Of a DNA stretch of 8,011 nucleotides, positions 1 through 6,104 are shown piece after piece. The position numbers were made by a program, and so were the translations under genes. The notes beneath the pieces were generated by a model, which saw only the letters and a program-made list of their open reading frames with translations, had not been told where the DNA came from and searched no databases. Source of the DNA: Gammaproteobacteria bacterium TMED92 (GTDB taxonomy: Bacteria > Pseudomonadota > Gammaproteobacteria > Pseudomonadales > Azotimanducaceae); contig NHET02000052.1 of NCBI GenBank assembly GCA_002170355.2, positions 4,912-12,922 of the forward strand, in the 5' to 3' direction. Every line of letters begins with the position of its first letter. Position 1 is the stretch's first letter.

Positions 1-330
1 ATCGGTAGCGCCAAGGCGCGGCAACTGTATTTTCTTTCGGAACGGGTGAGCGCTGATCAAGCACTCCAATTGGGCCTGACGAATTGGGTATGCGCAGCGG
101 ACGAACTGGAGACTAAAACCAAAGAGATCGCGGGTCAGTTAGCTGCAGGGCCGACGGTGGCATTCAGATATATGAAAGAGAATTTCGCACGCGCGATCTC
201 GTCAGGTGATGTTGATGATTGCTTGGATTTGGAAGCTACTCACCATGTGCATTGCGGCCAAACTGAAGATCATCGCAACGCTACTAAGGCATTTGTAGAA
301 AAGCGCGAACCGGTATTTAACGGCCGCTAG
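1..330 (+). CDS. Enoyl-CoA hydratase/isomerase family protein, C-terminal fragment
   Basis: The open frame runs from base 1 without a start, so the gene begins upstream; 109 residues are present. They match the C-terminal third of the crotonase superfamily: the LTGE-like segment (YFLSERVSADQA) leading into GLTNWV, which corresponds to the usual 'A-eA-GLVn-vv' stretch, then the helical end with KENFARAI, a conserved Glu in DLEATHH, and the terminal AFVEKREPVFNGR, close to the family ending 'AFleKR-P-F-G'. The oxyanion-hole and catalytic segments lie in the missing N-terminal part, so substrate and reaction (hydration, isomerisation or other) cannot be assigned. The product should be a cytoplasmic acyl-CoA enzyme. 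Its stop codon overlaps the stop of the convergent modA gene by 4 bases. The family call is firm; the specific function is open. Confidence 0.9.
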   Translation: MGSAKARQLYFLSERVSADQALQLGLTNWVCAADELETKTKEIAGQLAAGPTVAFRYMKENFARAISSGDVDDCLDLEATHHVHCGQTEDHRNATKAFVEKREPVFNGR

Positions 331-1097
331 GGCGGTACCTGATAACCGGCGTCGCGAATAATCTGTTGCGCAGCGTTGCTGCGCAGATAAGCAAAGAACT
401 TTATTGCTGCTGGGTTGTTCGCCGCGCGATTCATCAGCACTGCGTTTTGTCGAATTGGCGTGTGCAATGACTCACCAACTATCCAAAATCCGCCTTTGTG
501 CTGCTGCTTCAGGTGTTGGGCCAATGCGATGAAACCCACTCCCACGTTACCGCTGCTGGCTAAACTGTAGGTTTGACCAATATTTTCACCACGCACCAGT
601 CGCGGCTTTACCTGTGCGTAGACCGCCAAGCTCTTCAACGTATCAATCGTCGCAGCACCATAGGGAGCTACAGCTTCGTTGGCATGGGCTATGCGTGAAC
701 TGGCTAAAATGAGCGACACAGCCTCGACGCGTTGCAGTTGCTCTGTGGGGTGATTTGGAAACCACGCAACTAAGCTGCCGATGGCATAGGTTTGATGATT
801 TTTGTCTGCGACCAAGCCAGCATCGACGAGTCGTTGTGGCCTGACTGCGTCCGCGGACAGAAAAACGTCGAACGGGGCACCCTGTTGCAGCTGTGCGTAT
901 AACTTACCGCTGGAACCTGCAACCAAAGAAGCGCGCCATCCGAAACGCGCTTCGAAGTCTTTGGTTAAGGATTCGGCACTACTGACAAAGTTTGTGGCTA
1001 CAGCAATCATTACGTCCGCCTCGGCAGCCGCAACTTTTGTAACCGGCAGCGTAACAGACATGATAATAGCGATATAAGGGAATAGATTTGCAGGCAT
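327..1097 (-). CDS. modA: Molybdate ABC transporter periplasmic substrate-binding protein ModA
   Basis: The 256-residue product has the normal length for ModA, which captures molybdate (or tungstate) in the periplasm for the ModBC importer. Residues 1-25 form a signal peptide with a hydrophobic core and likely cleavage after VAAA; the n-region has no Lys or Arg, which is unusual. The mature part shows family landmarks in order: IAVATNF (31-37), GSSGKLYAQLQQGAPFDVF (61-79, oxyanion-binding serines), SADAVRPQRLVDAGL, APYG (144-147), and GENIGQTYSLASSGNVGVGF (170-189). The ATG at 1097 is the only reasonable start: an in-frame TAG lies three codons upstream and the next Met (residue 13) would destroy the signal peptide. 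The Shine-Dalgarno match is weak. No modB or modC lies alongside. The next gene upstream on this strand is an unknown 131-residue protein 99 bp away, which may or may not share its transcript. A binding protein for a related oxyanion is the main alternative. Confidence 0.9.
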   Translation of the reverse strand: MPANLFPYIAIIMSVTLPVTKVAAAEADVMIAVATNFVSSAESLTKDFEARFGWRASLVAGSSGKLYAQLQQGAPFDVFLSADAVRPQRLVDAGLVADKNHQTYAIGSLVAWFPNHPTEQLQRVEAVSLILASSRIAHANEAVAPYGAATIDTLKSLAVYAQVKPRLVRGENIGQTYSLASSGNVGVGFIALAQHLKQQHKGGFWIVGESLHTPIRQNAVLMNRAANNPAAIKFFAYLRSNAAQQIIRDAGYQVPP

Positions 1098-1196
1098 AGC
1101 AAACTGCTAAAAAGTCATCGATTTGGTGGTCATGTGGCGTGCAGTATGCGGGCTGATGGCGCCCATGGCGAGGCACGCTCGAGACGAGGCGCGTTG

Positions 1197-1592
1197 TTAA
1201 GATACAGCAAAAAGGCTGGAAGTCTGAACCAAACGATCCTGTTGTAGTGCCTCGGCTCGCAACGCATTGCCTTCGCTGGTGGGTAGCCACTCCAATAACG
1301 TGCGTGGTTCGGCACTACTGTGCATTACGAATACATAACCTTCAGGTATCTGTGTTAAGCACCAAGTGGGTTGGGTTGTTTGGGCGCCTAAATTGAGCAG
1401 AATATTACGGGCTAGATCAGGCGGGGAAGTAGTGCCAAGTGTTACATGGGCAGCGGTGAGGTCGGCAGGAAAATATTCACAATAAAATAAAGGCTGGGAA
1501 AATCTGCCGTTTTCGGCAACGACTTGAGTGAAGTTGAGATAGGTTTTGGCCATTACGCTCAAAAGATCGGTGTTGACAGTTGATTCCAACAT
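1197..1592 (-). CDS. Conserved-looking hypothetical protein, 131 residues, family not recognised
   Basis: I do not recognise this protein. A strong ribosome binding site (GGAGGGG, minus strand, 1596-1602) sits directly before the ATG, which supports both the gene and this start; a second Met at residue 14 (MAKTYLNF) is a weaker alternative. There is no signal peptide or membrane segment, and the composition is that of a small soluble cytoplasmic protein. Visible elements are an aromatic segment LFYCEYFPADL (about 35-45), a PPDLARNILLNLGA stretch (57-70) that could form a helix, a beta-like stretch TWCLTQIPEGYVFVMH (76-91), and a helical Leu/Ala/Gln-rich C-terminus. It is divergent from the XRE regulator (136 bp between the starts) and lies 99 bp upstream of modA on the same strand. 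Overlapping minus-strand frames here look like shadows. Function unknown. Confidence 0.6.
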   Translation of the reverse strand: MLESTVNTDLLSVMAKTYLNFTQVVAENGRFSQPLFYCEYFPADLTAAHVTLGTTSPPDLARNILLNLGAQTTQPTWCLTQIPEGYVFVMHSSAEPRTLLEWLPTSEGNALRAEALQQDRLVQTSSLFAVS

Positions 1593-1595
1593 ATA

Positions 1596-1602
1596 CCCCT
1601 CC
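1596..1602 (-). promoter_or_regulatory. Strong Shine-Dalgarno of the 131-residue hypothetical gene
   Basis: On the minus strand this reads GGAGGGG, with GGAGG ending 5 bases before the ATG at 1590-1592. It is the main evidence that this unknown frame is translated and that the first Met, not the one at residue 14, is the start. Confidence 0.6.
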
Positions 1603-1614
1603 GCGGCACCCCAC

Positions 1615-1641
1615 CCTATACACTTAGCCCTAAAAAGACAA
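1615..1641 (-). promoter_or_regulatory. Weak candidate promoter for the 131-residue gene
   Basis: On the minus strand TTGTCT (1641-1636) and TATAGG (1620-1615) are separated by 15 bases, giving a start site near 1609 and a short leader containing the ribosome binding site. Both hexamers are imperfect and the spacing is short, so this is tentative. A perfect TTGACA lies further upstream on the same strand (1671-1666) but has no -10 box at 15-19 bases. Confidence 0.25.
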
Positions 1642-1654
1642 AAGGTGGGATTAA

Positions 1655-1660
1655 TACAAT
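1655..1660 (+). promoter_or_regulatory. Candidate -10 box (TACAAT) for the XRE regulator gene
   Basis: TACAAT differs from the sigma-70 -10 consensus at one base. No acceptable -35 hexamer lies 16-18 bases upstream (the region is A-rich, 1631-1638), so if it is used the promoter would be weak or assisted. Transcription from here would start near 1667 and give a leader of about 60 bases containing the inverted repeat at 1689-1715. Confidence 0.25.
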
Positions 1661-1688
1661 TACGCTGTCAACCCATGCGCATTATCGG

Positions 1689-1715
1689 TAAAGTCGGGCT
1701 TTAACATTGACTTTA
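1689..1715. repeat. Inverted repeat TAAAGTC-N13-GACTTTA before the XRE gene
   Basis: Two perfect 7-base inverted half-sites, 1689-1695 and 1709-1715, have centres 20 bases apart, about two helical turns, which suits a dimeric DNA-binding protein. The right arm abuts the AAGG Shine-Dalgarno (1715-1718) of the XRE gene. It could be an autoregulatory operator, or a leader RNA hairpin that limits access to the ribosome binding site. The symmetry is seen directly; the function is inferred. Confidence 0.4.
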
Positions 1716-1727
1716 AGGCGCAATTTG

Positions 1728-2063
1728 GTGAGTCAGCTACTCATTGGCGAAAGGCTTAGAAGTGCGAGACTGTCTAACAAAATGACACTAGCCGAAGTCG
1801 GGGAGGCTTTAGGCGTGGGGCACGGTTCGGTAGCAAAGTGGGAGCGCGACGAGAATTGTCCAACTTTGCCTCACTTGATAAAGCTAGCTTCGTTGTTTGG
1901 CGCGCCCTTACAAGTCTTAATCGCGGAAAACCTAACTGGAATCGCCGGGTTACTCCCTGAAATAGAAAAGCTACCAGAATCTAAACAACAAGAACTGTTA
2001 TCGCTTATCCAAGACTTTTTAGCGAGATCCTCGCGCACTACAACTTTTGAAACACGCAAATAG
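1728..2063 (+). CDS. Small XRE-type (Cro/CI) helix-turn-helix transcriptional regulator
   Basis: From the GTG start the protein has 111 residues. Residues 5-66 form an HTH_3/XRE domain: IGERLRSARLSNKMTLAEVGEALGV, then the recognition-helix region GHGSVAKWERDENCPTLPHLIKLASLFGAPLQVLI, with the typical 'W-E-R/G-...-P-...-L-KLA-F' spacing. Residues about 76-100 (LPEIEKLPESKQQELLSLIQDFLA) form a short helical tail that may mediate dimerisation. The open frame extends upstream to a TTG at 1707, but AAGG at 1715-1718 fits a start at GTG 1728 (9-base gap) or TTG 1725, so residue 1 is placed at 1728. The gene is divergent from an unknown gene and 124 bp upstream of an MHS transporter on the same strand; control of either neighbour or itself is possible. 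No peptidase, metabolite-binding or toxin-antitoxin partner domain is seen, so ligand and targets are unknown. Confidence 0.85.
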   Translation: MSQLLIGERLRSARLSNKMTLAEVGEALGVGHGSVAKWERDENCPTLPHLIKLASLFGAPLQVLIAENLTGIAGLLPEIEKLPESKQQELLSLIQDFLARSSRTTTFETRK

Positions 2064-2115
2064 TTGTCACAGTCGGCAGCGTTGCTTGGCACTGTTGTGG
2101 TCGCGTTGTTGGCGC

Positions 2116-2121
2116 GATAAT
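2116..2121 (+). promoter_or_regulatory. Candidate -10 box (GATAAT) ahead of the MHS transporter
   Basis: GATAAT matches the sigma-70 -10 consensus at five of six positions and lies in the 124-base gap between the XRE gene and the transporter; a start near 2128 would give a leader of about 60 bases. The upstream -35 candidates (for example TTGTGG at 2095-2100, 15 bases away) are poor. No convincing terminator hairpin follows the XRE gene, so read-through from it is also possible. Confidence 0.22.
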
Positions 2122-2178
2122 CAAATATTTCCTCAATAAGACAAAATCTGTAGAGTGGGCGACCGAGGAAAAGTTGGT

Positions 2179-2184
2179 GGGAGG
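2179..2184 (+). promoter_or_regulatory. Shine-Dalgarno GGGAGG that decides the transporter start
   Basis: GGGAGG lies three bases before the ATG at 2188. The frame is open back to a GTG at 2155, but no ribosome binding site precedes that codon and the extra residues (MGDRGKVGGRH) do not look like the start of an MHS transporter. The ATG at 2188 is therefore preferred. Confidence 0.55.
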
Positions 2185-2187
2185 CAT

Positions 2188-3501
2188 ATGTCTACGCAAG
2201 AGAGCACCATGCGGCGATTGGCGAGTACAGCCTTGGGAGGCACCAGTATTGAGTGGTACGACTTCTTTTTGTACGGAACCGCTGCTGCGTTGGTATTCCC
2301 TGCGTTATTTTTCCCAGAGGATATGCCGCGCTATGTTGCGCTGATCGCTTCTTTTAGCACCTTTGCGGTTGGTTTTCTCGCGCGACCTATTGGCGGCATT
2401 GTGTTCGGTCACTTCGGTGATCGGGTCGGGCGCAAGGCGGCGCTTGTTGTTGCTCTGTCTATTATGGGGGTTGCCACAACGCTGATCGGCTTGTTGCCGA
2501 CTTACGCAGAAATTGGCGCGATTGCACCATTGGCGTTGATTTTTTGTCGCTTTGCCCAAGGCTTGGCGATCGGTGGTCAATGGGGTGGCGCGATGTTATT
2601 GGTTACTGAAAACGCGCCGGCTGACAAACGAGGTTTTTATGGCGCGTTCGCACAAGCCGGTGCGCCGATGGGTGTGATTTTGGCGAACTTGGCGTTTTTG
2701 GTGATGAGTGCCAGCGTCTCTGACGAAGCGTTTATGAGTTGGGGGTGGCGTATACCCTTTATCGTTAGCATTGTTTTGATCGGGCTGGCGTTGTATGTGC
2801 AGTATCGCTTGGAGGATACCGCTGCCTTTAAGGCTCTAGAAGACGCCAAGGAAGGACAGTCCGATGCACCAAAGCAATCGTCTCCAGTGTTGCAAGCGCT
2901 TAGACGTTTTCCTAAGCAAATAGCCCTAGGAGCGGGTGCGTTTTTGGCGGTTCAGGTGTCGTTTTATATCTTTATTGTATTCGTCGTATCCTTTGGAACC
3001 GACCCAAATGGCCTGGCGATGAGTCGCTCAGATATGCTCTTGGCAGTCTTGGTGTCTTCTGCGGCGCAAATTCCAGCGCTATTTTACTTTGCCTCATTGT
3101 CAGATCGCCGCGGTCGTATCGGCGTGTATAAGCTGGGTGCGGTGCTGATGGGCCTTTGGGCGTTTGCGGTTTTTCCAATCATGAACACCGGGTCGCTGCT
3201 GTATATAACCGTCGCTTTGTGTTTTGCTCAAGTCTTTATCGGCATGATGTACGGGCCGCAGGCAGCGCTACTTACTGAGCTGTTTAGTGCAGAGGTACGC
3301 TACTCTGGGGCTTCACTGGGTTATCAAATTGGCGCCATCCTTGGTGGCGCGCTTGCGCCTATGGTTGCAACGGCGCTGTTAGCGACATTTGGTAACCCGC
3401 TTTGGATCAGTGTCTATATTGCTGTTGCCTGTGCGCTGACATGGTTGTCGGTGCACGCACTGCGAAACGCCAACACACATACTATGCAGCCTGATGTTTA
3501 G
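2188..3501 (+). CDS. MHS-family (metabolite:H+ symporter) major facilitator transporter
   Basis: The 437-residue integral membrane protein has the length and 12-helix pattern of the MHS branch of the major facilitator superfamily (relatives of ShiA, ProP and KgtP), which imports organic acids or zwitterions with protons. Residues 18-43 hold the MHS signature GTSIEWYDFFLYG...FPALFFP. Then come FLARPIGGIVFGHFGDRVGRK (63-83, MFS motif A), CRFAQGLAIGGQWGGA with ENAPADKRG (120-149), QAGAPMG, and after a charged cytoplasmic loop (about 208-245) the second-half motif SLSDRRGR (303-310) and PQAALLTELF with RYSGASLGYQ. Substrate cannot be read from sequence; shikimate-, citrate- or betaine-like solutes are all possible. 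The gene ends tail to tail with the amidase operon, overlapping its last codon. It may be under the XRE regulator upstream. Confidence 0.92.
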   Translation: MSTQESTMRRLASTALGGTSIEWYDFFLYGTAAALVFPALFFPEDMPRYVALIASFSTFAVGFLARPIGGIVFGHFGDRVGRKAALVVALSIMGVATTLIGLLPTYAEIGAIAPLALIFCRFAQGLAIGGQWGGAMLLVTENAPADKRGFYGAFAQAGAPMGVILANLAFLVMSASVSDEAFMSWGWRIPFIVSIVLIGLALYVQYRLEDTAAFKALEDAKEGQSDAPKQSSPVLQALRRFPKQIALGAGAFLAVQVSFYIFIVFVVSFGTDPNGLAMSRSDMLLAVLVSSAAQIPALFYFASLSDRRGRIGVYKLGAVLMGLWAFAVFPIMNTGSLLYITVALCFAQVFIGMMYGPQAALLTELFSAEVRYSGASLGYQIGAILGGALAPMVATALLATFGNPLWISVYIAVACALTWLSVHALRNANTHTMQPDV

Positions 3502-4916
3502 AACATTTGTTTGGTGAAGTAACCAGCATCGCTAAGTTGTTGAGAAACAGCGATCAATATCGCTTCGGCGCCGAAGTCGGCAACCAGCTGGGAGCCTACA
3601 GGTAAGCCATTGTTGGCGACAGCTAGCGGGACACTGACCGCCGGATTGCCGGTGTCATTGAAAAGCGCGGTAAACCCAATCATTTGATAGAGCAAAGCGA
3701 GATAGCGGTCACTGTTGGTGCTCATCATATCAAGACGGCCTAATTCTGGTGTGGGACAGGCCATAGTCGGAGTCAGCAACAAGTCGTAGTGTTGAAAAAG
3801 TTGTGCGCACAATAAGCCATTGCGATGAATATCACCTACGGCAGCGGCGTATTGGGCAGCGCTGAGCTGCTGGGCGGCCAGATAGTTGTTCCAACTCACG
3901 CGTTCGACATCGTCCTCGGTCAATGGCCGACCTAATGCTTGCTGCTGCGCATTCAGCATGGCGCCGATGTGGCTAATCGCCAGCGTGCCATGTGCGTCGC
4001 GGGTCACGTCTGGATCAAAGGGATGTTTTATAGGCTCCACTCTGTGTCCCAACGCTTCAAAGATGTGCGCGCATCGCTCAATTAGAGCGGCGATCTCGGT
4101 ATCGACCTGAGCACCATTGAATGAATCCAAACAAAGGGCGATTTTCAGCTGCCCCGGGCTTCGTTGCAGTGCGCTTAGAAAACTCTGCGCTTGGTGAGGC
4201 GCATGATAGGGGCTGCCCGCTTCAGCTCCGGCACTGATGTCGAGTAGCATGGCTGAGTCGCGTACGCTGCGGCTAATGACGTGGGTGGTCGACAAACCGC
4301 CCCAACCCTCCAGAGCGGTTGGACCCAGAGGCACTCGCGCACGGGTAGGTTTGAGACCAAAAAGCCCGCAACAGCCGGCGGGAATGCGGATCGAGCCACC
4401 GCCATCCGACGCATGGGCGACAGGGAACATACCTGCAGCGACTGCGGCGGCCGCACCACCACTCGATCCACCGGTTGAGTGGTTCAGGGACCAAGGATTG
4501 CGCGTAGCGCCATGCAACTGTGGTTCGGTGGTGGTCGCCAGACCGAATTCTGGCGTGTTGGTTTTCCCACACAGCACTAACCCTGCCGCCTTATACCGCT
4601 GTACCAAAGTAGAGTCGTGGTCGGCCACATTATCGGCGAACAAGCGTGAGCCATTGCTTGTGACAATGCCCCGGTAGTTCTGACCTAGATCCTTGAGAGG
4701 CATAGGCACCCCTGACAACGCACTTTCAGCTAAGCCGGCCTCGAGGCTCGCGGTGGCCTGATCCCACATTGGCGTTACCAGTGCGTTCAACTGTGGGTTC
4801 ACCTCCTCGGTAACCTGTTGTGCACACTGTAGGAGTTCAAATGCGCTTATTTCGCCTTTGGCGACAAGTTCGGCGAGACCTATGGCGTCAAATTGCTTGT
4901 ATTCCGTTGACTTCAT
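3498..4916 (-). CDS. Amidase-signature (AS) family hydrolase, possibly NylA-like
   Basis: At 472 residues this is a full-length AS-family amidase, a class that hydrolyses carboxamides, cyclic amides or amidated substrates. The whole Lys-cisSer-Ser triad is present: Lys75 in VPMPLKDLG, Ser151 in STGGSSGGAAAA, and nucleophile Ser175 in DGGGSIRIPAG, followed by CCGLFGLKPTRARVP. The 24-residue gap between the serines is the family spacing. GKTNTPEFG (117-125) and the C-terminal TPTMACPTP and GNPAVSVPLA segments are also typical. No signal peptide is visible, so it should be cytoplasmic. The start follows AAGG (minus strand, 4927-4924) by 7 bases; that sequence overlaps the stop codon of the serine-hydrolase gene 9 bp upstream, indicating co-translation. 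GatA is less likely because no GatB or GatC gene lies nearby. The substrate is unknown; a NylA-type cyclic or oligomeric amide role is suggested only by the neighbour. Confidence 0.93.
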   Translation of the reverse strand: MKSTEYKQFDAIGLAELVAKGEISAFELLQCAQQVTEEVNPQLNALVTPMWDQATASLEAGLAESALSGVPMPLKDLGQNYRGIVTSNGSRLFADNVADHDSTLVQRYKAAGLVLCGKTNTPEFGLATTTEPQLHGATRNPWSLNHSTGGSSGGAAAAVAAGMFPVAHASDGGGSIRIPAGCCGLFGLKPTRARVPLGPTALEGWGGLSTTHVISRSVRDSAMLLDISAGAEAGSPYHAPHQAQSFLSALQRSPGQLKIALCLDSFNGAQVDTEIAALIERCAHIFEALGHRVEPIKHPFDPDVTRDAHGTLAISHIGAMLNAQQQALGRPLTEDDVERVSWNNYLAAQQLSAAQYAAAVGDIHRNGLLCAQLFQHYDLLLTPTMACPTPELGRLDMMSTNSDRYLALLYQMIGFTALFNDTGNPAVSVPLAVANNGLPVGSQLVADFGAEAILIAVSQQLSDAGYFTKQMF

Positions 4917-4925
4917 GAGTGAACC

Positions 4926-6104
4926 TTAAGTTGCGGGTGTCGCGTCTAACTGGCGCAGTAGCGTCAGCAATTGCCGTTCGTCGAACGTTGGCACGCGGTT
5001 GCCATTGGAGTCCGGGCAGACGTTGCGAGCGCTGCAGGTGTCTGGAAAATTCTCAACGCCTGCGGACAGATCCAACACGTAGCCCTGGTTTGCAAAGTGC
5101 TGGTAGCGCGTCAGTATCACCACGACCACATCAGCTTCAGGCCAAACATAGATTTTCTGGCCGTGTAATCCTGAGGCTGCGTACACCGAGATGGGCACGC
5201 TGTCGCCAAAGTAGGCTTCATTTAGCAGCCACCATTGGTAGCCGTAGTATGGTGATTGCGGGCTCAAACTGTCGTTTACATAATCCGCCGGTACTATTTG
5301 GGTACCGTCCCATTCGCCATTTCGCGCGTATAGCAGCCCGAACTTTAAGAAGTCGTCTGCGGATATGTCGATACAACAGTAGGTCATCGGTTGTTGGCCA
5401 GTGTTGTCGAGCCAGAGTCCCGCGGTTTCTATACCTAACGGTTGCAATAACTTGTTGCGTAAGTACGCATGCGCAGACAACCCAGTTGCACGTCGAATTA
5501 GTGGCTCCATTAATTGCGAGTTCGCATTGGAGTATGCGAAGCGGCTGTTGGGCGCAGATGCCAGTGGTAACGCGATAGCGTAAGCGGTTTGGTTTTCTTG
5601 AAAGAACACTTGGTCATTGGCGCTGTAGCCTGATCGCATAGCTAGAATTTGGCCGATGGTAATCTCTGCTTTGTCGCTGTCTGCCCACTCGGTAATAAAG
5701 TCGCTAGCGCTTTGTTGCGTTGATTGTATCCACTGTTCTTCGATGGCTATGCCGATCAGCGCGCTGTAGAAACTTTTCGCGACCGACCAACTAGTGCCCA
5801 GCGAAGCGCTGTCGTAGCCGCTCGCGTAGCGCTCGCCGATGACGTAACCCTTTTTGCTCACCACTGCCGCCTGGGTAGCAGCGTCAGTAAAGATATGCGT
5901 TAGCAGTGCATTAACATCGTCACTCCTGACGCCCAGTGCGTCGGCGGTCTTGCGCTCTAACGACCAACTGATAGGCAATGTGTCTGCGGGCGCATTCGTA
6001 ACGGAATTTGTTTGTAGCGTACCGGCATTCCCGGTCCCAGAACCGCCACCACAACCGCCTAAGACCAGCGCAGCGGATACAAGACTAGTGACAAAGAGTC
6101 TCAT
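4926..6104 (-). CDS. Lipoprotein of the beta-lactamase/EstB/NylB serine-hydrolase family
   Basis: The 392-residue product starts with a lipoprotein signal: hydrophobic FVTSLVSAALVLGGC with lipobox LGGC and Cys18, followed by a Gly/Ser/Thr/Asn-rich linker, so it is probably anchored to the inner or outer membrane and acts in the periplasm. The catalytic domain (about 45-350) belongs to the class C beta-lactamase-like fold: SVAK at 107-110 is the SxxK nucleophile motif, YSN at 191-193 is the YxN motif, and GLHGQ (312-316) replaces the KTG/HxG triad as in NylB- and EstB-like hydrolases. QPMTYCCIDISADDFLKFGLLYARNGEWDGTQIVP is also characteristic. The reaction is probably hydrolysis of an ester or amide; true beta-lactam activity is not implied. 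The C-terminus carries two cysteines (357, 363) and an Asp/Asn-rich tail. Its ATG overlaps the stop of the MaoC-like gene as ATGA with no separate ribosome binding site, so translation is likely coupled. Confidence 0.9.
   Translation of the reverse strand: MRLFVTSLVSAALVLGGCGGGSGTGNAGTLQTNSVTNAPADTLPISWSLERKTADALGVRSDDVNALLTHIFTDAATQAAVVSKKGYVIGERYASGYDSASLGTSWSVAKSFYSALIGIAIEEQWIQSTQQSASDFITEWADSDKAEITIGQILAMRSGYSANDQVFFQENQTAYAIALPLASAPNSRFAYSNANSQLMEPLIRRATGLSAHAYLRNKLLQPLGIETAGLWLDNTGQQPMTYCCIDISADDFLKFGLLYARNGEWDGTQIVPADYVNDSLSPQSPYYGYQWWLLNEAYFGDSVPISVYAASGLHGQKIYVWPEADVVVVILTRYQHFANQGYVLDLSAGVENFPDTCSARNVCPDSNGNRVPTFDERQLLTLLRQLDATPAT

Noticed and set aside
1061..1084. ModE-box-like AT-rich stretch (CTTATATCGCTATTA on the minus strand) near the modA start
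   Set aside because: It lies inside the modA coding sequence, lacks the two-arm TATA symmetry of a ModE site, and would be upstream only if a start that destroys the signal peptide were used.
979..1290. 103-codon minus-strand frame spanning the end of the unknown gene and the start of modA
   Set aside because: It overlaps two better frames, is rich in Cys, His and Arg, and its end is an out-of-frame reading of the modA signal peptide region.
1666..1671. Perfect TTGACA on the minus strand as a -35 box for the 131-residue gene
   Set aside because: No -10-like hexamer lies 15-19 bases downstream; that stretch is GC-rich (CCCACC).
2064..2115. Possible terminator after the XRE gene (CACAGT ... 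ACTGTTGTG)
   Set aside because: The arms pair imperfectly around a long loop and no T-run follows, so it is not a credible intrinsic terminator.
2155..2187. Upstream GTG start adding 11 residues to the MHS transporter
   Set aside because: No ribosome binding site precedes the GTG, whereas GGGAGG lies just before the ATG at 2188.
4237..4677. 146-codon open frame on + opposite the amidase
   Set aside because: It lies antisense to the triad-bearing core of the amidase, with Pro/Arg/Ser-rich composition and no family features.
4919..5578. 219-codon open frame on + opposite the serine-hydrolase gene
   Set aside because: It is antisense to a gene with clear catalytic motifs, is rich in Arg, Ser and Cys, and has no recognisable domain; it is a codon-bias shadow.
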